The notes beneath the pieces were generated by a model, which made no database searches, had not been told where the DNA came from, and worked only from the letters and a program-made list of their open reading frames with translations. Positions 1 to 11,800 of a stretch of DNA of 64,000 bases are shown here, in pieces. The stretch is from Stachybotrys elegans. Lineage: Eukaryota; Ascomycota; Sordariomycetes; Hypocreales; Stachybotryaceae. How positions within the stretch are numbered: the stretch's first letter is position 1; the number at the start of each line of letters is the position of its first letter. Where the stretch lies: NCBI GenBank assembly GCA_020746835.1, contig JAGPNK010000007.1:1211001-1275000 (forward strand), written 5' to 3'. A program made the position numbers and the translations under genes.

Positions 1-825
1 CTCCAGGAGATTTCCCTCATGTCCAATAAGCGGTTTACACTCACTACGCAATCCGACCCTGTCGAGTTCCTCTCATGGTTCCTCAATAACCTCCACCTTG
101 GGCTGGGCGGCAGCAAGACGAAGCCGGGCAGCTCCATGATCCAGCGGGTTTTTCAGGGCAAGCTCAAGGTTGAGTCGCAGGCGATTACGGCGCGTGCTGA
201 CCTCGGCGATCGCCTGCGCTTCGAGGAAGCCGCCGAGGTCAAGGCCGATATCGTGCGCTTCCTCCTCCTCACGCTTGACCTCCCCTCGGCGCCCTTATTC
301 CAGGATGAGTTGGAGAAGAACATCATCCCGCAGGTTCCCCTAACAACTGTGCTGAGCAAGTACGACGGCAAAAGTGCCCAAGAACATCACGCTCAGCGCA
401 AGCGCTATCGGCTGCTTCATCCTCTCCCGCCATTCCTCGTCTTCCACGTTAAGCGCTTCTCCCAGAACAAGTTCGTATCAGAACGCAACCCTACCATCGT
501 GACCTTTGACGCACGCAACCTCGACGTGTCGCCGTATGTAGAGCCGAACCCAAAGGAGTGGCCTCCCGGCGAGCCTATCTGGTACGACCTTGTTGCAAAC
601 GTGGTGCACGAAGCAGTGCGTATCAGGGACGACGTCGCCGACAGCGGCGAGGAGAGAAAGACATGGAAGGTTCAAGTCAAGGACAAGGCTACAGGTGAAT
701 GGATAGTGTGCCAAGATTTGTTCGTAGACAAGGTTCAGAGCGAGCTTCTCTACCTCGGCGAGACGTATCTACAGATCTGGGAACGGCGGAGGGAGCCCAA
801 GGGCAAAGGAAAGGCAAATGCATGA
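1..825 (+). CDS. USP39/Sad1-type spliceosomal ubiquitin-hydrolase-like protein (3' part)
   Basis: This is the C-terminal 274 residues of a protein of the USP39/Sad1 family; the reading frame is open from base 1, so the gene starts outside the window. Family members are needed for U4/U6.U5 tri-snRNP function and pre-mRNA splicing in the nucleus and are inactive as deubiquitinases. Recognisable blocks are DPVEFLSWFLNNLHLGLGG near residue 20, TLDLPSAPLF, IIPQVPL, the FHVKRFSQNKF block and YDLVANVVHEA, where active ubiquitin proteases would have a catalytic His box. The end QIWERRR matches the family C-terminus. The ATG at position 19 is internal, because codons before it (LQEISL) still match the family. 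No intron is seen in this part. The gene is convergent with the eIF4E-like gene. Confidence 0.93.
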   Translation, partial: LQEISLMSNKRFTLTTQSDPVEFLSWFLNNLHLGLGGSKTKPGSSMIQRVFQGKLKVESQAITARADLGDRLRFEEAAEVKADIVRFLLLTLDLPSAPLFQDELEKNIIPQVPLTTVLSKYDGKSAQEHHAQRKRYRLLHPLPPFLVFHVKRFSQNKFVSERNPTIVTFDARNLDVSPYVEPNPKEWPPGEPIWYDLVANVVHEAVRIRDDVADSGEERKTWKVQVKDKATGEWIVCQDLFVDKVQSELLYLGETYLQIWERRREPKGKGKANA

Positions 826-1255
826 CACCATGAGATCCATTCGGCAGAATACCAGAGGGTTCGAACTGTACGCAAAATATGAGGTTTGAAGCAAGGCCGC
901 AGAGGTGAACCACTGGTGCCCCAATCTTGTTTCATTTCCGCTTGTGACCCCATAAGACGAGGGCGCTGCTAATCAAGCTCGCGCGCTGGAATCGAATCAT
1001 AGCTACATGACAGATAATACAATGTCCTTAATACCGAACGCTGCCAACCTGCCAGCCTGCCAACCGGCCCTTGGGGACTACTACGATCCCCGATATATCT
1101 ACACCCAGCCAGATCCAAAGGGTAATTGGCAAGACAGGTAGAAAATCAAAAGCATGGAAGGACAGGCAAAGGAAACAAGCCTCCCAATAGTATACAAAAC
1201 CTGTACGAGGGGCCGTGGTGAAGATGGATCGAGGGAAGTACTGGCGTCGGTCCAA
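826..1255. other. Convergent 3' UTR spacer
   Basis: These 430 bases separate two convergent genes (USP39-like on plus, eIF4E-like on minus). Short open frames here overlap both strands and have no family features. I see no RNA gene or repeat; the stretch most likely holds the two 3' UTRs and poly(A) signals. Confidence 0.6.
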
Positions 1256-2389
1256 TTACTGCTCAGCCATCTGCTTCGACGTGCCTGAGATATGGCGCTT
1301 TTCACCGTGATGCTGCCCCGCCTTCTCCCGTCGCTGCTCATCGATGGCGGTACGCTGAGCGATGCTCGAGTCGTGGCTTTTAAATTCAACTCTCGTGTTT
1401 TGCGGGAAGTTGAGGACATGCTTCATGATTTCACTGGTACCTGGTCAGCCACTATTCCAGGTTGGTTGGAAAACAAGAAAGCGACTCACCGAATCTTGAG
1501 CACTCGTCCACCGTCAGTCCGGGTCCAGATGCTCAGTATATCTTCGCCGTTACGCATACTGAGAACAGCACCACAGACATCCTCGCCCGCATCTCCAAAT
1601 TGATCACCAATGAGTGACAGGAGCAAGTCCTCCCAATAGCGATCAGCCACTCCCTTCTTCATACGCACAACCCATTTTCCGCCCTTTCGATTCTCATCGT
1701 CTTCCCAGATGGGTCGGATGTCCTTCTTGAACAGATGGTAGTCGGAGACAACAGGCAGAGTAGAGGGTCGCTTCAGGTGTGTATAGATTTCCCAGAACTC
1801 CTCTACTGTGTGCACCGTGGCAATTCCGTGCAGGGTGTTTTCGTACTCTATGAAACCATGCGCCTTGGAGATCGGTGGTCGGTACCAGAACGACCAGGCG
1901 TCCTTTAAGGGGTGGGAAGGAAGGTTTGCCGATGAAGTCGGCGTGTTGGCCTCGGCTATGGCACCCATGCCTGGCGCCCTAACCACTGTCTTGGATCCGT
2001 CTTTGTTTTGAAGTGTCTTGGGGATGACCGACCCCATGGCAGAGTCGAAGGGGTTCCCGCCAGGTGTTTTGGGCGTCTTGGCAGAGCCAAAGGACGCAAA
2101 GGCACCCGATCCTAAGCCAAAGGCGCTAGAAGCACCACTGGTAGGCGAGACGAGGCCAGCCCCCGGTGTCGTCACGAAAGAATTCGATTTTCCGTGAGAC
2201 GAAGCGTCGCCACCATGGCGCTTCGCGAAAGAGGCATGACGATTCGAATCACCCGCGGAGGGGCCGTTGGCTGGATTCCCAGGCGTAGAAAGAGAAAGCT
2301 TGCCGGTGCTAGGGAGCTCGCCTTGATTAGACGACTGTATTTTACCATCTGTCAAGTTTGGGCCCACTCACTTGGTGCGACGAGTCCAT
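1256..2389 (-). CDS. eIF4E class II (4EHP/eIF4E2-like) cap-binding protein
   Basis: Predicted exons on the minus strand are 2372-2389, 1490-2334 and 1256-1433, giving 346 aa. The N-terminal half is Ser/Gly/Pro-rich and disordered. The C-terminal half is an eIF4E fold: HPLKDAWSFWYRPP, EEFWEIYTHLKRP, PIWEDDENRKGGKWVVRMKKG, YWEDLLLSLIGDQF, EDVCGAVLSMR and ILSIWTR. It resembles 4EHP more than canonical eIF4E, because a Tyr (in EYENT) lies where eIF4E has its first cap-stacking Trp. The last exon (VLNFPQNTRVEFKSHDSSI) joins in phase with donor GTGAGT at 1489. The ATG at 2389 is the only ATG in its frame, which stays open upstream to about 2860. The first intron (2335-2371) would be only 37 nt, so the N-terminus is less certain than the cap-binding core. 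Confidence 0.85.
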
Positions 2390-3928
2390 AAGTTCTCCAT
2401 GAAGACTCGTTATTAAACTTGTGCACGAACGGGGCAGTGACCAGGAGAGACACCTCGGCGGTAAACAGGTTCGAGGGTCACGACGGGCGCAGGTGGAGGA
2501 GGAAGCGGTGGTGGCGAGACTGATTAGGTAGATTGGTGTTTGCCGGAGAGGCCCAGCGATCTTGGCAGTTGGGAGGACGTTGGGAGCCGCGGGATGTCTT
2601 AGGAGGGGAAGGGGTTCGAGGCGAGAGGCAGAGGGGACGGCGTTCGACGGAGGAGGGTGTATCGTGAGGTCGTTTTTATCGTCGAGTAGATTCGGAGCAG
2701 GTGGAAGAGGGGTGCGTTCGAGAGGATGAAGGCGATGGAGTATGGTCAAGGCGTTCGTGTTCGTGGAGGATAGGTAGGTTGGTTGTCGTTGGTGGATCAA
2801 AGATGGAAAAGAATCTGCAGTGTGGTAGGTCCAAGTATGGTAAGGGTAAAGGTGAGACAAGAAGATGGATAGGCGGCAGGTGAGCGCGAGAGGACTTGGT
2901 ACTTTTCTTCAAACCCACCTGGCAGTGGCCCAGGCTCAGGTGCAATCCGAAGCGCCGTTCCCAAAGTACTCCATACCTGCAAAGGGGCGTGCCTCAGAGG
3001 TGCTACCGTATGCCGTAGGATGTAACTTAGTACTAATAGTGCCTCTTCTAATAGTGTCGGGTGGGCTGGAGTCGTTTGGTTGGCTACTGATGTCCTTAGT
3101 AGGTACTAAGGACATCAGTAGCGAGTGTACCTGGTACCTTGGTCCATGCAGTTCAAGAGGCCGCAACCTGCCCTGCCCTGATAGCCTCACTGACGCGACT
3201 TAGCAGTTTTCTAGAATGCCCCACGTTTTAGGCCTTACCGCTGGGCTGTGTTGTCGGATGATATCAGGGACTACTACCTACCAGGTAGGGTTCTGTTATT
3301 CAACCCTACGTAATTTCTGAAACGTACATGCAATGTAAATCACAGCTACACTACATGGTGCAGCAATCAGGCTCTCATGCCAAGTAAGACAGGGGAGTTG
3401 GTGAATGGATGTGACTTATGTGCGCAGATGCTAGACGACTCATCCCTTGGGCCATCAAAGGGTGAGTAGAGCTGCAAAATAGAGGGGCGACCAGGGGCAA
3501 CAAAGCCGACGGATTCAGCGATGCTTGCACCCGACTGTGACGATTTGGGCATCGTAAGGTAGGTCCAACGGTAAATAACCACTGGGATTCTTCGCGCGAA
3601 AGGTCAATGTCAGTGTGCCATTCGAGGAATTCAAGCGCTCCAAGCATGCATTTGACTTGTATCAATTTACTTGTGCATTCTTGCCCATCGTAGACAATTC
3701 TATCCTGGTTCTCCTTACCTGTCTTGCCTGTGTAGGTACATATGAAGAAGTACTGAGGTACATGCAGCATCTGAGACCTCCCACTTGTTATCGCCCCTCA
3801 ATGAGCTTATCGATACTGAACCAAGAAAAAAAAAACCATCCGGCCGACAATCAACATTTGCACTGCGAAGTTGAGCGCAGATTCAGGTGATCCGCCATAC
3901 CATTGTCGCAACACACAATCGAGTCAAG
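2390..3928. promoter_or_regulatory. Divergent promoter region between the eIF4E-like gene and LOC1
   Basis: About 1.5 kb lies between two divergently transcribed genes. On the minus strand the frame of the eIF4E start codon stays open from 2390 to about 2860 but contains no ATG and is a Pro/Ser/Thr-rich, low-complexity sequence, so it is read as 5' leader. The region also contains the perfect 19-bp palindrome at 3083-3122 and AGGTA/TACCT-rich segments near 3280-3300. A short inverted repeat (GTAGGGTT...AACCCTAC) lies near 3285-3312. No further gene is supported. Confidence 0.55.
3083..3122. repeat. Perfect 19-bp inverted repeat (hairpin)
   Basis: The arm GCTACTGATGTCCTTAGTA (3083-3101) is followed by GG and then its exact reverse complement (3104-3122). 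All 19 pairs match and the spacer is 2 bases. It lies between the divergent eIF4E-like and LOC1 genes, outside any supported coding sequence. Confidence 0.95.
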
Positions 3929-4563
3929 ATGGCGCCTACCAGGACGCGCACGGTCAAGAACAAGCATGCCGCCTCCAAATCAAGCACAGGCACCGGTAAA
4001 GGCGCAAAGAGATCCGATACCGATGGCGTGTCGAAGTCGCGAAAGCCAAAGGGCCCTTCGCAGGCGCAGCAGCTCAAAGAAAAGAACCGCGCAGCCCTGC
4101 TAAAAAAGCCCAAGAAGAAGACATATACTGAAGAAGAGCTTGGAATTCCCAAACTCAACACGGTCACCCCCGTGGGCGTCATTAAGCCTCCAGGCAAGAA
4201 GAAGGGCAAGGTCTTCGTGGACGACAGGGTATGTGGCGAAACGACATGGACACGGAAGGAGGCCAGGCTAATGCGTGAAAACAGGAAAGCATGAACACCA
4301 TCCTATCCATGGTCCAGGCTGAGATGGATGGCCACATCGAGTCGAAAATGATCAAGGCCCGGCAAATGGAAGAGATTCGCGAGGCCAGGAAGGTCGAGGC
4401 CGAGAAGAAGGAGGCAGAGAAGAAGGCCAAGCTCGAAGACACCAAGGAGTCCCTAAGAAAGAAGAGGAAGCGCAAGTCAGCCGGAGACGAGGACAGTTTG
4501 AAGGAGGTGACCTCAACGGGGACAAAGGCTGCGAAGCCGAAAAAGAGAGTCTCGTTTGCTTAG
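3929..4563 (+). CDS. LOC1: 60S ribosomal subunit assembly/export protein LOC1
   Basis: Two exons, 3929-4228 and 4285-4563, encode 192 aa. The intron has donor GTATGT, a GCTAATG branch-like site and acceptor ACAG; joining it in phase 0 gives [21 protein letters not shown], the conserved core of Loc1. The protein is very Lys/Arg/Ala-rich. The N-terminus is basic and disordered, followed by [10 protein letters not shown], then [19 protein letters not shown] and a charged predicted coiled coil with basic clusters such as KKRKRK. Loc1 is a nucleolar factor in yeast, where it helps 60S assembly and localisation of ASH1 mRNA. The ATG follows a typical fungal context (CAAGATGG). The gene runs convergently toward the alpha/beta hydrolase. 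Confidence 0.92.
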
Positions 4564-4805
4564 CGGTGCTGTGTTTACTCAATGGTAGCATTGGTTGGCG
4601 CTCGGAGTCGGTCAATTGTGGGAGCTTTCTACTTTACTACATGGCAGAAGCAACAAAAAATTGGTGCAGCACGGGCGAGATAGACTGTCTATATCACGAA
4701 ACATCCTCGTATCCAATCTATCTGTCTATGCCCTAATAGTCTAATATCCCGAAGCGAAGTGTTGCTTGCCCTTGAAAAGCCTTTGTATGGCCGTCACTCC
4801 CCTCT
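4564..4805. other. Convergent 3' UTR spacer (LOC1 / hydrolase)
   Basis: This short convergent spacer of 242 bases holds the two 3' UTRs. Nothing else is recognised in it. Confidence 0.6.
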
Positions 4806-6424
4806 TCAAGCCTCATCAAGCTCCATCTTACGCCTCATGGCATCAAAGTAAGAGCCTCGACTGGGCTTAGCGGTCGTTACTGGATCCAATGTAGGAACAA
4901 CGCTGTCCAGATCGACCTGCGACGCAAAATAGTTGAAGAAGTTGAAAATCTACGAATCAGTCAGCTTCGTCGTTGAGTCTTCCTGGACTATATTTGGCAC
5001 GTACCGGACGAGAATGCCATCGGCTACCACCCGTCTCGAACCAGCAGAGATGTCCACCCAAGGAGGTTGTGATGAGAACTGTGTTGGGATTCTGGCGAAA
5101 TTCATGATAGGGAACCGCTTCGTTCACGGCAATCTGCAAACCGTCAGCCTGAATGTCGCGGCGGAGGTTTAGAAGCACGAACAGGGTCATCAGTGGCGTG
5201 CAGAGCCACAAAAGGAATGCGAATTGCCATGACAGAATCGGATGAGGATGCATCACGATAGTATGCGTCCTCTGTGGGATATCCCCAGGATGGGCATCTG
5301 TGGTCGACATTAGTGACATTTCCCAAGTGAGATGTGTGTATTGCACACTCACTGGACCAAGCGGTCAAACTCGTGCAAGTATGTGGCCTTCTCAATAGCG
5401 TCGAGATCAAGCTTCGACCACATTTGCAACTCCTTCTTGTGCTCCCGAGCCAGCTCCTTCAGCGCATCTAATCTATGATTAGCAACAGTCAAATTTCGTG
5501 AAAATGAGATACTGACGGCCCATAACACGGAGGTAGACCTCTCGGCCGATGAAGCTTTTCTGCAGCATTTTGTTGGACACGTCGAGGTTGAACGGATTCG
5601 AGCAAATGATTGCAGCCTTAAGCTGGCAGTTGGACCCCTCCTCGCCGCAGTACTGGTAAAGGAATTGGTAGTTAGTCTCCTCATTGCACCTGGGTACGGA
5701 GGCGGGCAGGGTTTTCGGGTCATACGTTGGTGAGAATGTTGGCTCCAAGAGAGAATCCTAGACCAAATAGAGGCCGGTTGGGATAGGTTTCCCGTAGCCA
5801 TTTGACGATCTAAATTCCAATATTCAGAATCGCCTCACAGATAGGTGTCGTTTGGATCAAGACTTAAAAGCCTACCTGGCGATAATCCCAAGTTGCTCGG
5901 GCATTGTACAGAATGCCGCTGGTGATTTTGGTCCTGGCGCAACCACGGGAGTTGACAACGCAGATCTCCCAGTTTCCCGCCTTGATAAGCGGCTCGATAG
6001 CATGTCTGAGATAAACCTCGTGTGAGCCACCAGACAGGCCATGCATGATGACCAGCATGGGCCGGCTATCGCTAGATCCGAAAGCAGCCTCTTCTTCGTC
6101 GGTGTAGTACACTGTCCGCCGACCAAGGTCGGGATGAGTCTCGTCATGGGGCTCAACCACAAAGTCGACTGAGAAAGTGCCCTTGTACTCCTTGTGTTCG
6201 GACTGGAAGAGCTTTCGGCGGTAGTAGACCTTTGGTCCTTCTGGTTTCGTAGCTGTCCACATGGTCTGAAGGTGGCCATTAAAGAGCAGCGGGTTCAGCT
6301 GGCATGGCGGCGTTGTCTGCTCACAGATCCTGAGCAGATCGGTCTCCTGGCCATCTTTCTGCTTGATTGGCCTCGGGGCCTCGTTGTGGGTGAAGTTAAG
6401 CTTGGCGAAGCCCAACCACTCCAT
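4806..6424 (-). CDS. alpha/beta hydrolase, Eht1/Eeb1 (YheT-like) family
   Basis: Seven minus-strand exons (5876-6424, 5726-5809, 5517-5652, 5353-5467, 5183-5297, 5005-5133, 4806-4949) join in phase into 423 aa; six introns of 49-73 nt all have GT..AG ends. The family includes yeast Eht1 and Eeb1, which make and break medium-chain fatty acid ethyl esters, and YMR210W. Visible blocks: NPLLFNGHLQTMW near residue 45, the oxyanion region VIMHGLSGGSHEVY, NSRGCARTKITSG, nucleophile elbow GLGFSLGAN (Ser), NPFNLDVSNKML, acid region FVALHATDDP (Asp) and TTSLGGHLCWFE (His). All three catalytic residues are present, so the enzyme is probably active. The exact substrate is not known. The length matches the family. 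No signal peptide or clear membrane segment is seen. Confidence 0.93.
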
Positions 6425-8831
6425 GATGTGATTTCCAGAGAGATCGATTCAGGTAGACAAAACGGACACGGTCTGACGGGGTCACAGAGGATGTCTTGGG
6501 AATGTGGGTGTCACAGGAAATTTATGTCAATGTCAAATTGTATGAGACGGGGCTGTTTATCAACCAGAATTTCGCCTTCACTACCACCTTTCTACTGGTA
6601 GGTACCACCTACTAACCCTCATACAGGTATGTAGCGCAGCATGCCCAGAGGACAGAAATACCAATGCACGGGTACTAACCTGGATAACCTGCCCGAGGCA
6701 CGGAAAAGCATGCGACCTGGGTGCAAGTATGTACTGCGCCCCTTTTTTGCGTCGAACTAGCTGGTATTGCCCAGCAATGTGCAACTCTCTCACGGCGGAG
6801 AGGCAAGATGTGATGGGAATTATTATGGGCGGCCAGTCAAGCCGCTCCCGAAGATGCCTCGGTTCGGCCATGTATTCCATTTTCAGTCTAGGGAGATTCT
6901 GGTGCCTGGGCTTTCATCGGATTCGGCCGACTGAACGGCCGTACAATGGTGCTACGCTCTTTAATCGCCACCCATGCCTCAGCACTGAGTTGGGACAAAA
7001 AAGAACTGCGGGAGGCCTTGGGTTATTTCCATATTTACCTACATACCTACTAGCTGGTGTCATAATCAAGGCACCCAAGTACAGCAGGTGCATACCCACC
7101 AGGTAAGTAGGTAAGTAGAGTTTGCCTAATGTAAGTAGAGGTAAGTAGCAATTAGATGCCCTGGTATCGCCCCCTTAAAATGGTGCATCAGGCACCAAAA
7201 CTTCAGGTGCCACCAGAAGCAGGTTTGGATATGGCACGTGACTAAAGTTCCGTTCCAAAGTCCCCGCCAGTGAGCTCGCACAAAGAGCTTCTTCAAAGGA
7301 GCTTCTCAATCATCAAGACCCGCGACCAACTCGGACCTCCCGGGCAATTTGCGCTCCAACCGCTCAGGCCACTCTGAGAGAGGACTCGAAATCATGTTCT
7401 CAACAGCACTAACCTTGCGTACCTACGCCACCAGGTCGGGCAGCCCGCGGTAGTTACTCAACCTCCACCGCCTTGATATTTAGCTTGTACACCTGACCTC
7501 GATCTCTCCCCTCGAACCGCGGCTTCCTTGGCCTGGGCGAATCATGATACATGGACGATACTGCTTGGGCCTCGTCTAACTAATGGGCGGCGAATGGCTA
7601 CGATATTTCATGGGCATGCTCGGCGATGATGCCTTGTCGGCTGGCAAGTAGTCCTTGGAGCAGTCAACTACTACTCGCGGTCTGCACCACGCTCCCGACC
7701 TTTATGTGCTACAGTCCCAGTTCTTGGGCCGTATGGAGCGGTTCTTTGCCTTGTCTTGATGGTTGCTGGATCTGTGTTGTTTGACACTGCCGGTTAATCC
7801 GTCATGGTCCAGCCAAACACTCCCCCATGCCGTGCATCAAAGCACTTCCTACTGCAGCGGGAAAACGCCTCTTGTCTTCCAGGCAGCACATGCTTAGGCG
7901 ATGTACCATACCGTGCTGTGATACAGGCTAGGAGCACAGCCACAGGCATGTACTCGCCCGACAAAGAGTCTGCCATATCATAGTGTTACGGAACGACATG
8001 GTCCATCGGCGGCAGGTTCCAGGAGGCTCGGAATTTGGAGCTGCAGCTCTGCGGCCCCATACAGACTGATGCCGCTTGCATTGGCGGCGCTTGGCACCTG
8101 ACAGCGTACTGTGTGCTGTCATGGCATGCGCCTTCGAGAGCATCGAAATGCTTAATGGCAGGTCCACGGAATGCTATGTGATGGATGGGAGCAACTCGTA
8201 ATTGGTCCATGAGGATCCGTATATAGTGCCCACACTCTTTTGAGTCTGAGACCATGGCCGGCTGGCTTTATTCAGGTGGGATCTCAGAATCCCGAACCAC
8301 ATAAGGGCAGACGATTGCCTTTAGGTGCTTCAGAATCTCGCCAACGCTATCGAATGGCAAATGAGAAACAAGGCGAGACGACATGCGAGTGCATATGCAG
8401 CGTCCTCTACCCGACTATGGGATTGCAGAATTGGTCACCAGCTTTTTGCGCTCGCATAGGTGAGTGAACAGGCGGTCTTGCGAGGCCCGCATAACGAAGC
8501 AGCACACAATTACTCGTGCTCCATCAACGATCGAGTCGAGCTCTTTGTCTTTGTCTTTTTGCTTCGCATCTCTATTCTTCCCATGGCATTCCTTTTTCTA
8601 TGCCTTTTTATTTTTTGTTATTCTTTTTTATTTTACTTTTGCTCTCGATCACACGCTCGATAGGACTCGCAGAGCCTATGAGGTTCTGGCTGCGAGGGTG
8701 GTGTTACGCATCAGCACACCCTGTCGCCTCGGCTAAGGTACGGCGATTTAAGCTCCCAGCACTAAAAACTCATTCCGGCGCCCGCTATGAGGTGTTCACC
8801 ATAGCCTCCTCGTCACCCTGGACATACTGCC
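6425..8831. other. Gene-free 2.4-kb divergent intergenic region
   Basis: The region lies between the hydrolase (minus) and the CTK1-like kinase (plus). It contains AGGTA/GTAAG-rich tracts at 6590-6630 and 7085-7150 and a strongly pyrimidine-rich plus-strand stretch at about 8530-8660, typical of a fungal promoter just upstream of the kinase. A short frame at 7394 (MFSTALTLRTYATR) looks like a mitochondrial presequence but stops after 19 codons and no continuation could be supported. No tRNA was recognised. Confidence 0.5.
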
Positions 8832-11800
8832 ATGAATGACGCTGGAGGAAGTAATGACAAGAGAGAACGGGTTCGAAGCGGCAGAGGAATGACATCCTCC
8901 GATAGGGCAGCGTCCCCTCCCCGTGGTTCCCGTCAAAATCCTCAAAATAGGTCCCGCCATCGCCCTTCCACCAAGCCCGACTCGACTTCCCATCATCGAT
9001 CCTCAGATCGCGGGAGAGACCGTCGCGACCGCCCTTCACAAGATTCCACGCGTCCGCCGCTCGATGCAGACGATCTAATACCGCGCTATCGTGCCTCCAA
9101 AGGCCGTCACCTCGACCCAGACGACAAGCCTCCTCGCAGCCCAAGTCGTAGCCGCCCCGACCCTGACCTCCCCTCGTCGGCCAAGCGATACAGAACCCGC
9201 AGCCCTTCTCCTGTTGGCCCCGACAGAAAGAAATCGAGAAAGGATCGCAGCCCATCGCGGAGAGAACACGGCCGCAGGGTAGACTCGAGGTCCGCGAAAC
9301 GTCGACGCCACTCATCGCACGACAGAAGAAAAGCTTCGCCTCATCGCCATTCACGGTCACGTCGCTCGCCATTACCTGCTGTGGATGACTGGCAACGGTC
9401 AGCTCCAAGATCCCCGCCTTCATTTCGATCACCACGAGACCAGGATTCTGGCCCGCGTCGGGATTCCCTAGACTATCGCCATCCCATTGGAGACGAGCCC
9501 CATCATCCCTCGAGGAGTCGGTCGCCAGCTTCAGACAGCTGGCATATGCCATCTCGTCGTGCCCCTGCTGCGGCATCTCGCCCCCGTGAGGAGAATTCCC
9601 ACTCGTCATCAAATTCGGCGACGGGTGACTGGTCAAGACCTGATCAAGACCATCACTCGTCTCATCGCCACCAATCGGCCAGGTCTCCCAGGGTGCACCG
9701 CGACCGAGGCAGGCCAGAGGAGGTAGTGGAGCCACGCCATTCATCACGCACCGATCTAGAAGAAGACATGTCAGCCCGAGGTGCCTATCGTTCGAGTTAC
9801 GCCGACGCCACGTATTCTCATAGGCCTCAGCATGGTAACGACTCGCGTGGCTATTCACAGTCGCCACAACCTGGCGGTTCATACCAAAACTCTCCATCCC
9901 AATCCCCTTATGGAGCAGGACGCGGCCCCCGGAACGGACCGCAGTACTCTCCTCACCAGTAAGTTATACATATCGTTATTCCGAGCATCACCATCTGACA
10001 TGCTCTCCAGACAATATCCCCCACAATATCACCCCGGAGCAGGGAGTTACGGGCCACCCGGCGGACCCTCCAATGGCCCTCCAACCCATGAATCCTCTCG
10101 ATCGCCGACATACGGTGCTCCGTCAGGATCTGGACAATATTCAGAAGGGAGCTACCGGGGTAATCAACGAGGGGCCGGATTTAGAGCAGGATCTCGTGGA
10201 GGGCGTGGCTCCAACTTCAAGAACTCCCAGTGGACCTCCCGAGGCACAAATCACAACCAGCGTGGCCATGCCCAGGACGAAGGCAGCAACGGCCGACACG
10301 GCCATTCTGGTGTACCAGGGGAGGGCAATGGACGGCGCGACGAGGATATGGACATGGAAGGCCAGTCAAGCCAGCCAATGCCAGACTTGCATGCAGAAGA
10401 ATCCAGTCAGCAAGACAAGGAGAACAATTCGATGGCCCCTCCCAGCCGGGCGCCATCAGGCCCGGCGTCGCAATCCAATGCCTCCGGCAAGTTCAGTTTT
10501 GCCTTCAAATCTCTATCTAAGCCTCCAGCAGCTACACCAAAGCCCGAGATATCCCAGAAGTTCAATGCTGCGCCGCAAAGAAGGGATACCCATCAGAAGG
10601 AGAAACCCCAGAACGATACACAGAGTCACGAACCGCCCCGGAGCGCACCTCGCGAGCCTGCTTCCGCTCGTTTACGGCACGAGTCAAGACAGCCGCCAGA
10701 AGGCCCGAGATCTGGCCCAAGGATGCGCAGAGTAAAGAAGATCATGAAGAGACCGAAGCAACGCCCTACCCTGCCAGAAGATCTTATCGCTTCAGAGTCG
10801 GTGTTTTTCAGGAAGCCAGGAAATGAGTCCGTGGTTGGGTCAGGCACTTATGGTAAAGTGTTCAAGGGCCTGAATGTCTACACGAAGGGGTTGGTCGCTT
10901 TGAAGCGCATCCGCATGGAGGGGGAACGAGATGGCTTTCCGGTGACGGCAGTACGAGAGATCAAGCTGCTCCAGTCACTGAAGCACACAAACATCGTCAA
11001 TCTCCAAGAAGTCATGGTGGAGAAGAATGATTGCTTCATGGTATTTGAATACCTCTCTCATGATTTGACCGGCCTGCTTCACCATCCAACATTCAAGCTG
11101 AACTCGGCCCAGAGGAAGGATTTGTCCAAGCAACTGTTCGAGGGTCTCGATTATCTCCACGAAAGGGGAGTCCTGCATCGCGATATCAAGGCTGCCAACA
11201 TTCTGGTCAGCAATGAAGGTATTCTCAAGTTGGCCGACTTTGGTCTGGCGCGTTTCTATGCGAAACGGCATCAGTTGGACTACACAAACCGAGTCATCAC
11301 CATCTGGTACCGGTCGCCAGAGTTGCTTCTAGGGGAGACAAAGTACACAGCAGCCGTCGATGTGTGGAGTGCTGCCTGTGTGATGGTGGAAATATTTACC
11401 AAGGCTGCCATATTTGCGGGAGACGGGACCGAGCTCAGTCAGCTTGATAAGATCTACAATATCTTAGGCACGCCAAATCTTCAGGACTGGCCCGGTCTGG
11501 TGGACATGGCATGGTTTGAACTCCTCAGACCTACGGCGAAGAGGAAGAATGTCTTTGCAGAAAAGTACAAGGACAAGGTTACACCAGCGGCTTTTGAACT
11601 GTTGTCGGCCATGTTCCACTACGACCCCATCAAGCGACCTACAGCGGCGGAGGTCCTCCAGCACCCATACTTCACCGCAGAGGAGCCATTGCCAAAGCAA
11701 GCGATAGAGTAAGTCAAACAGTCGACGATAATGGCCATGGTGTGCTATTGCTGACATTTGATGCAGATTGAAGGAGGTCGACGGCGACTGGCATGAGTTC

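Noticed and set aside
8785..9897. 370-codon minus-strand frame opposite the CTK1-like N-terminus
   Set aside because: It is the mirror of an Arg/Ser/Asp-rich coding sequence; such biased codons leave the opposite strand open. No conserved features.
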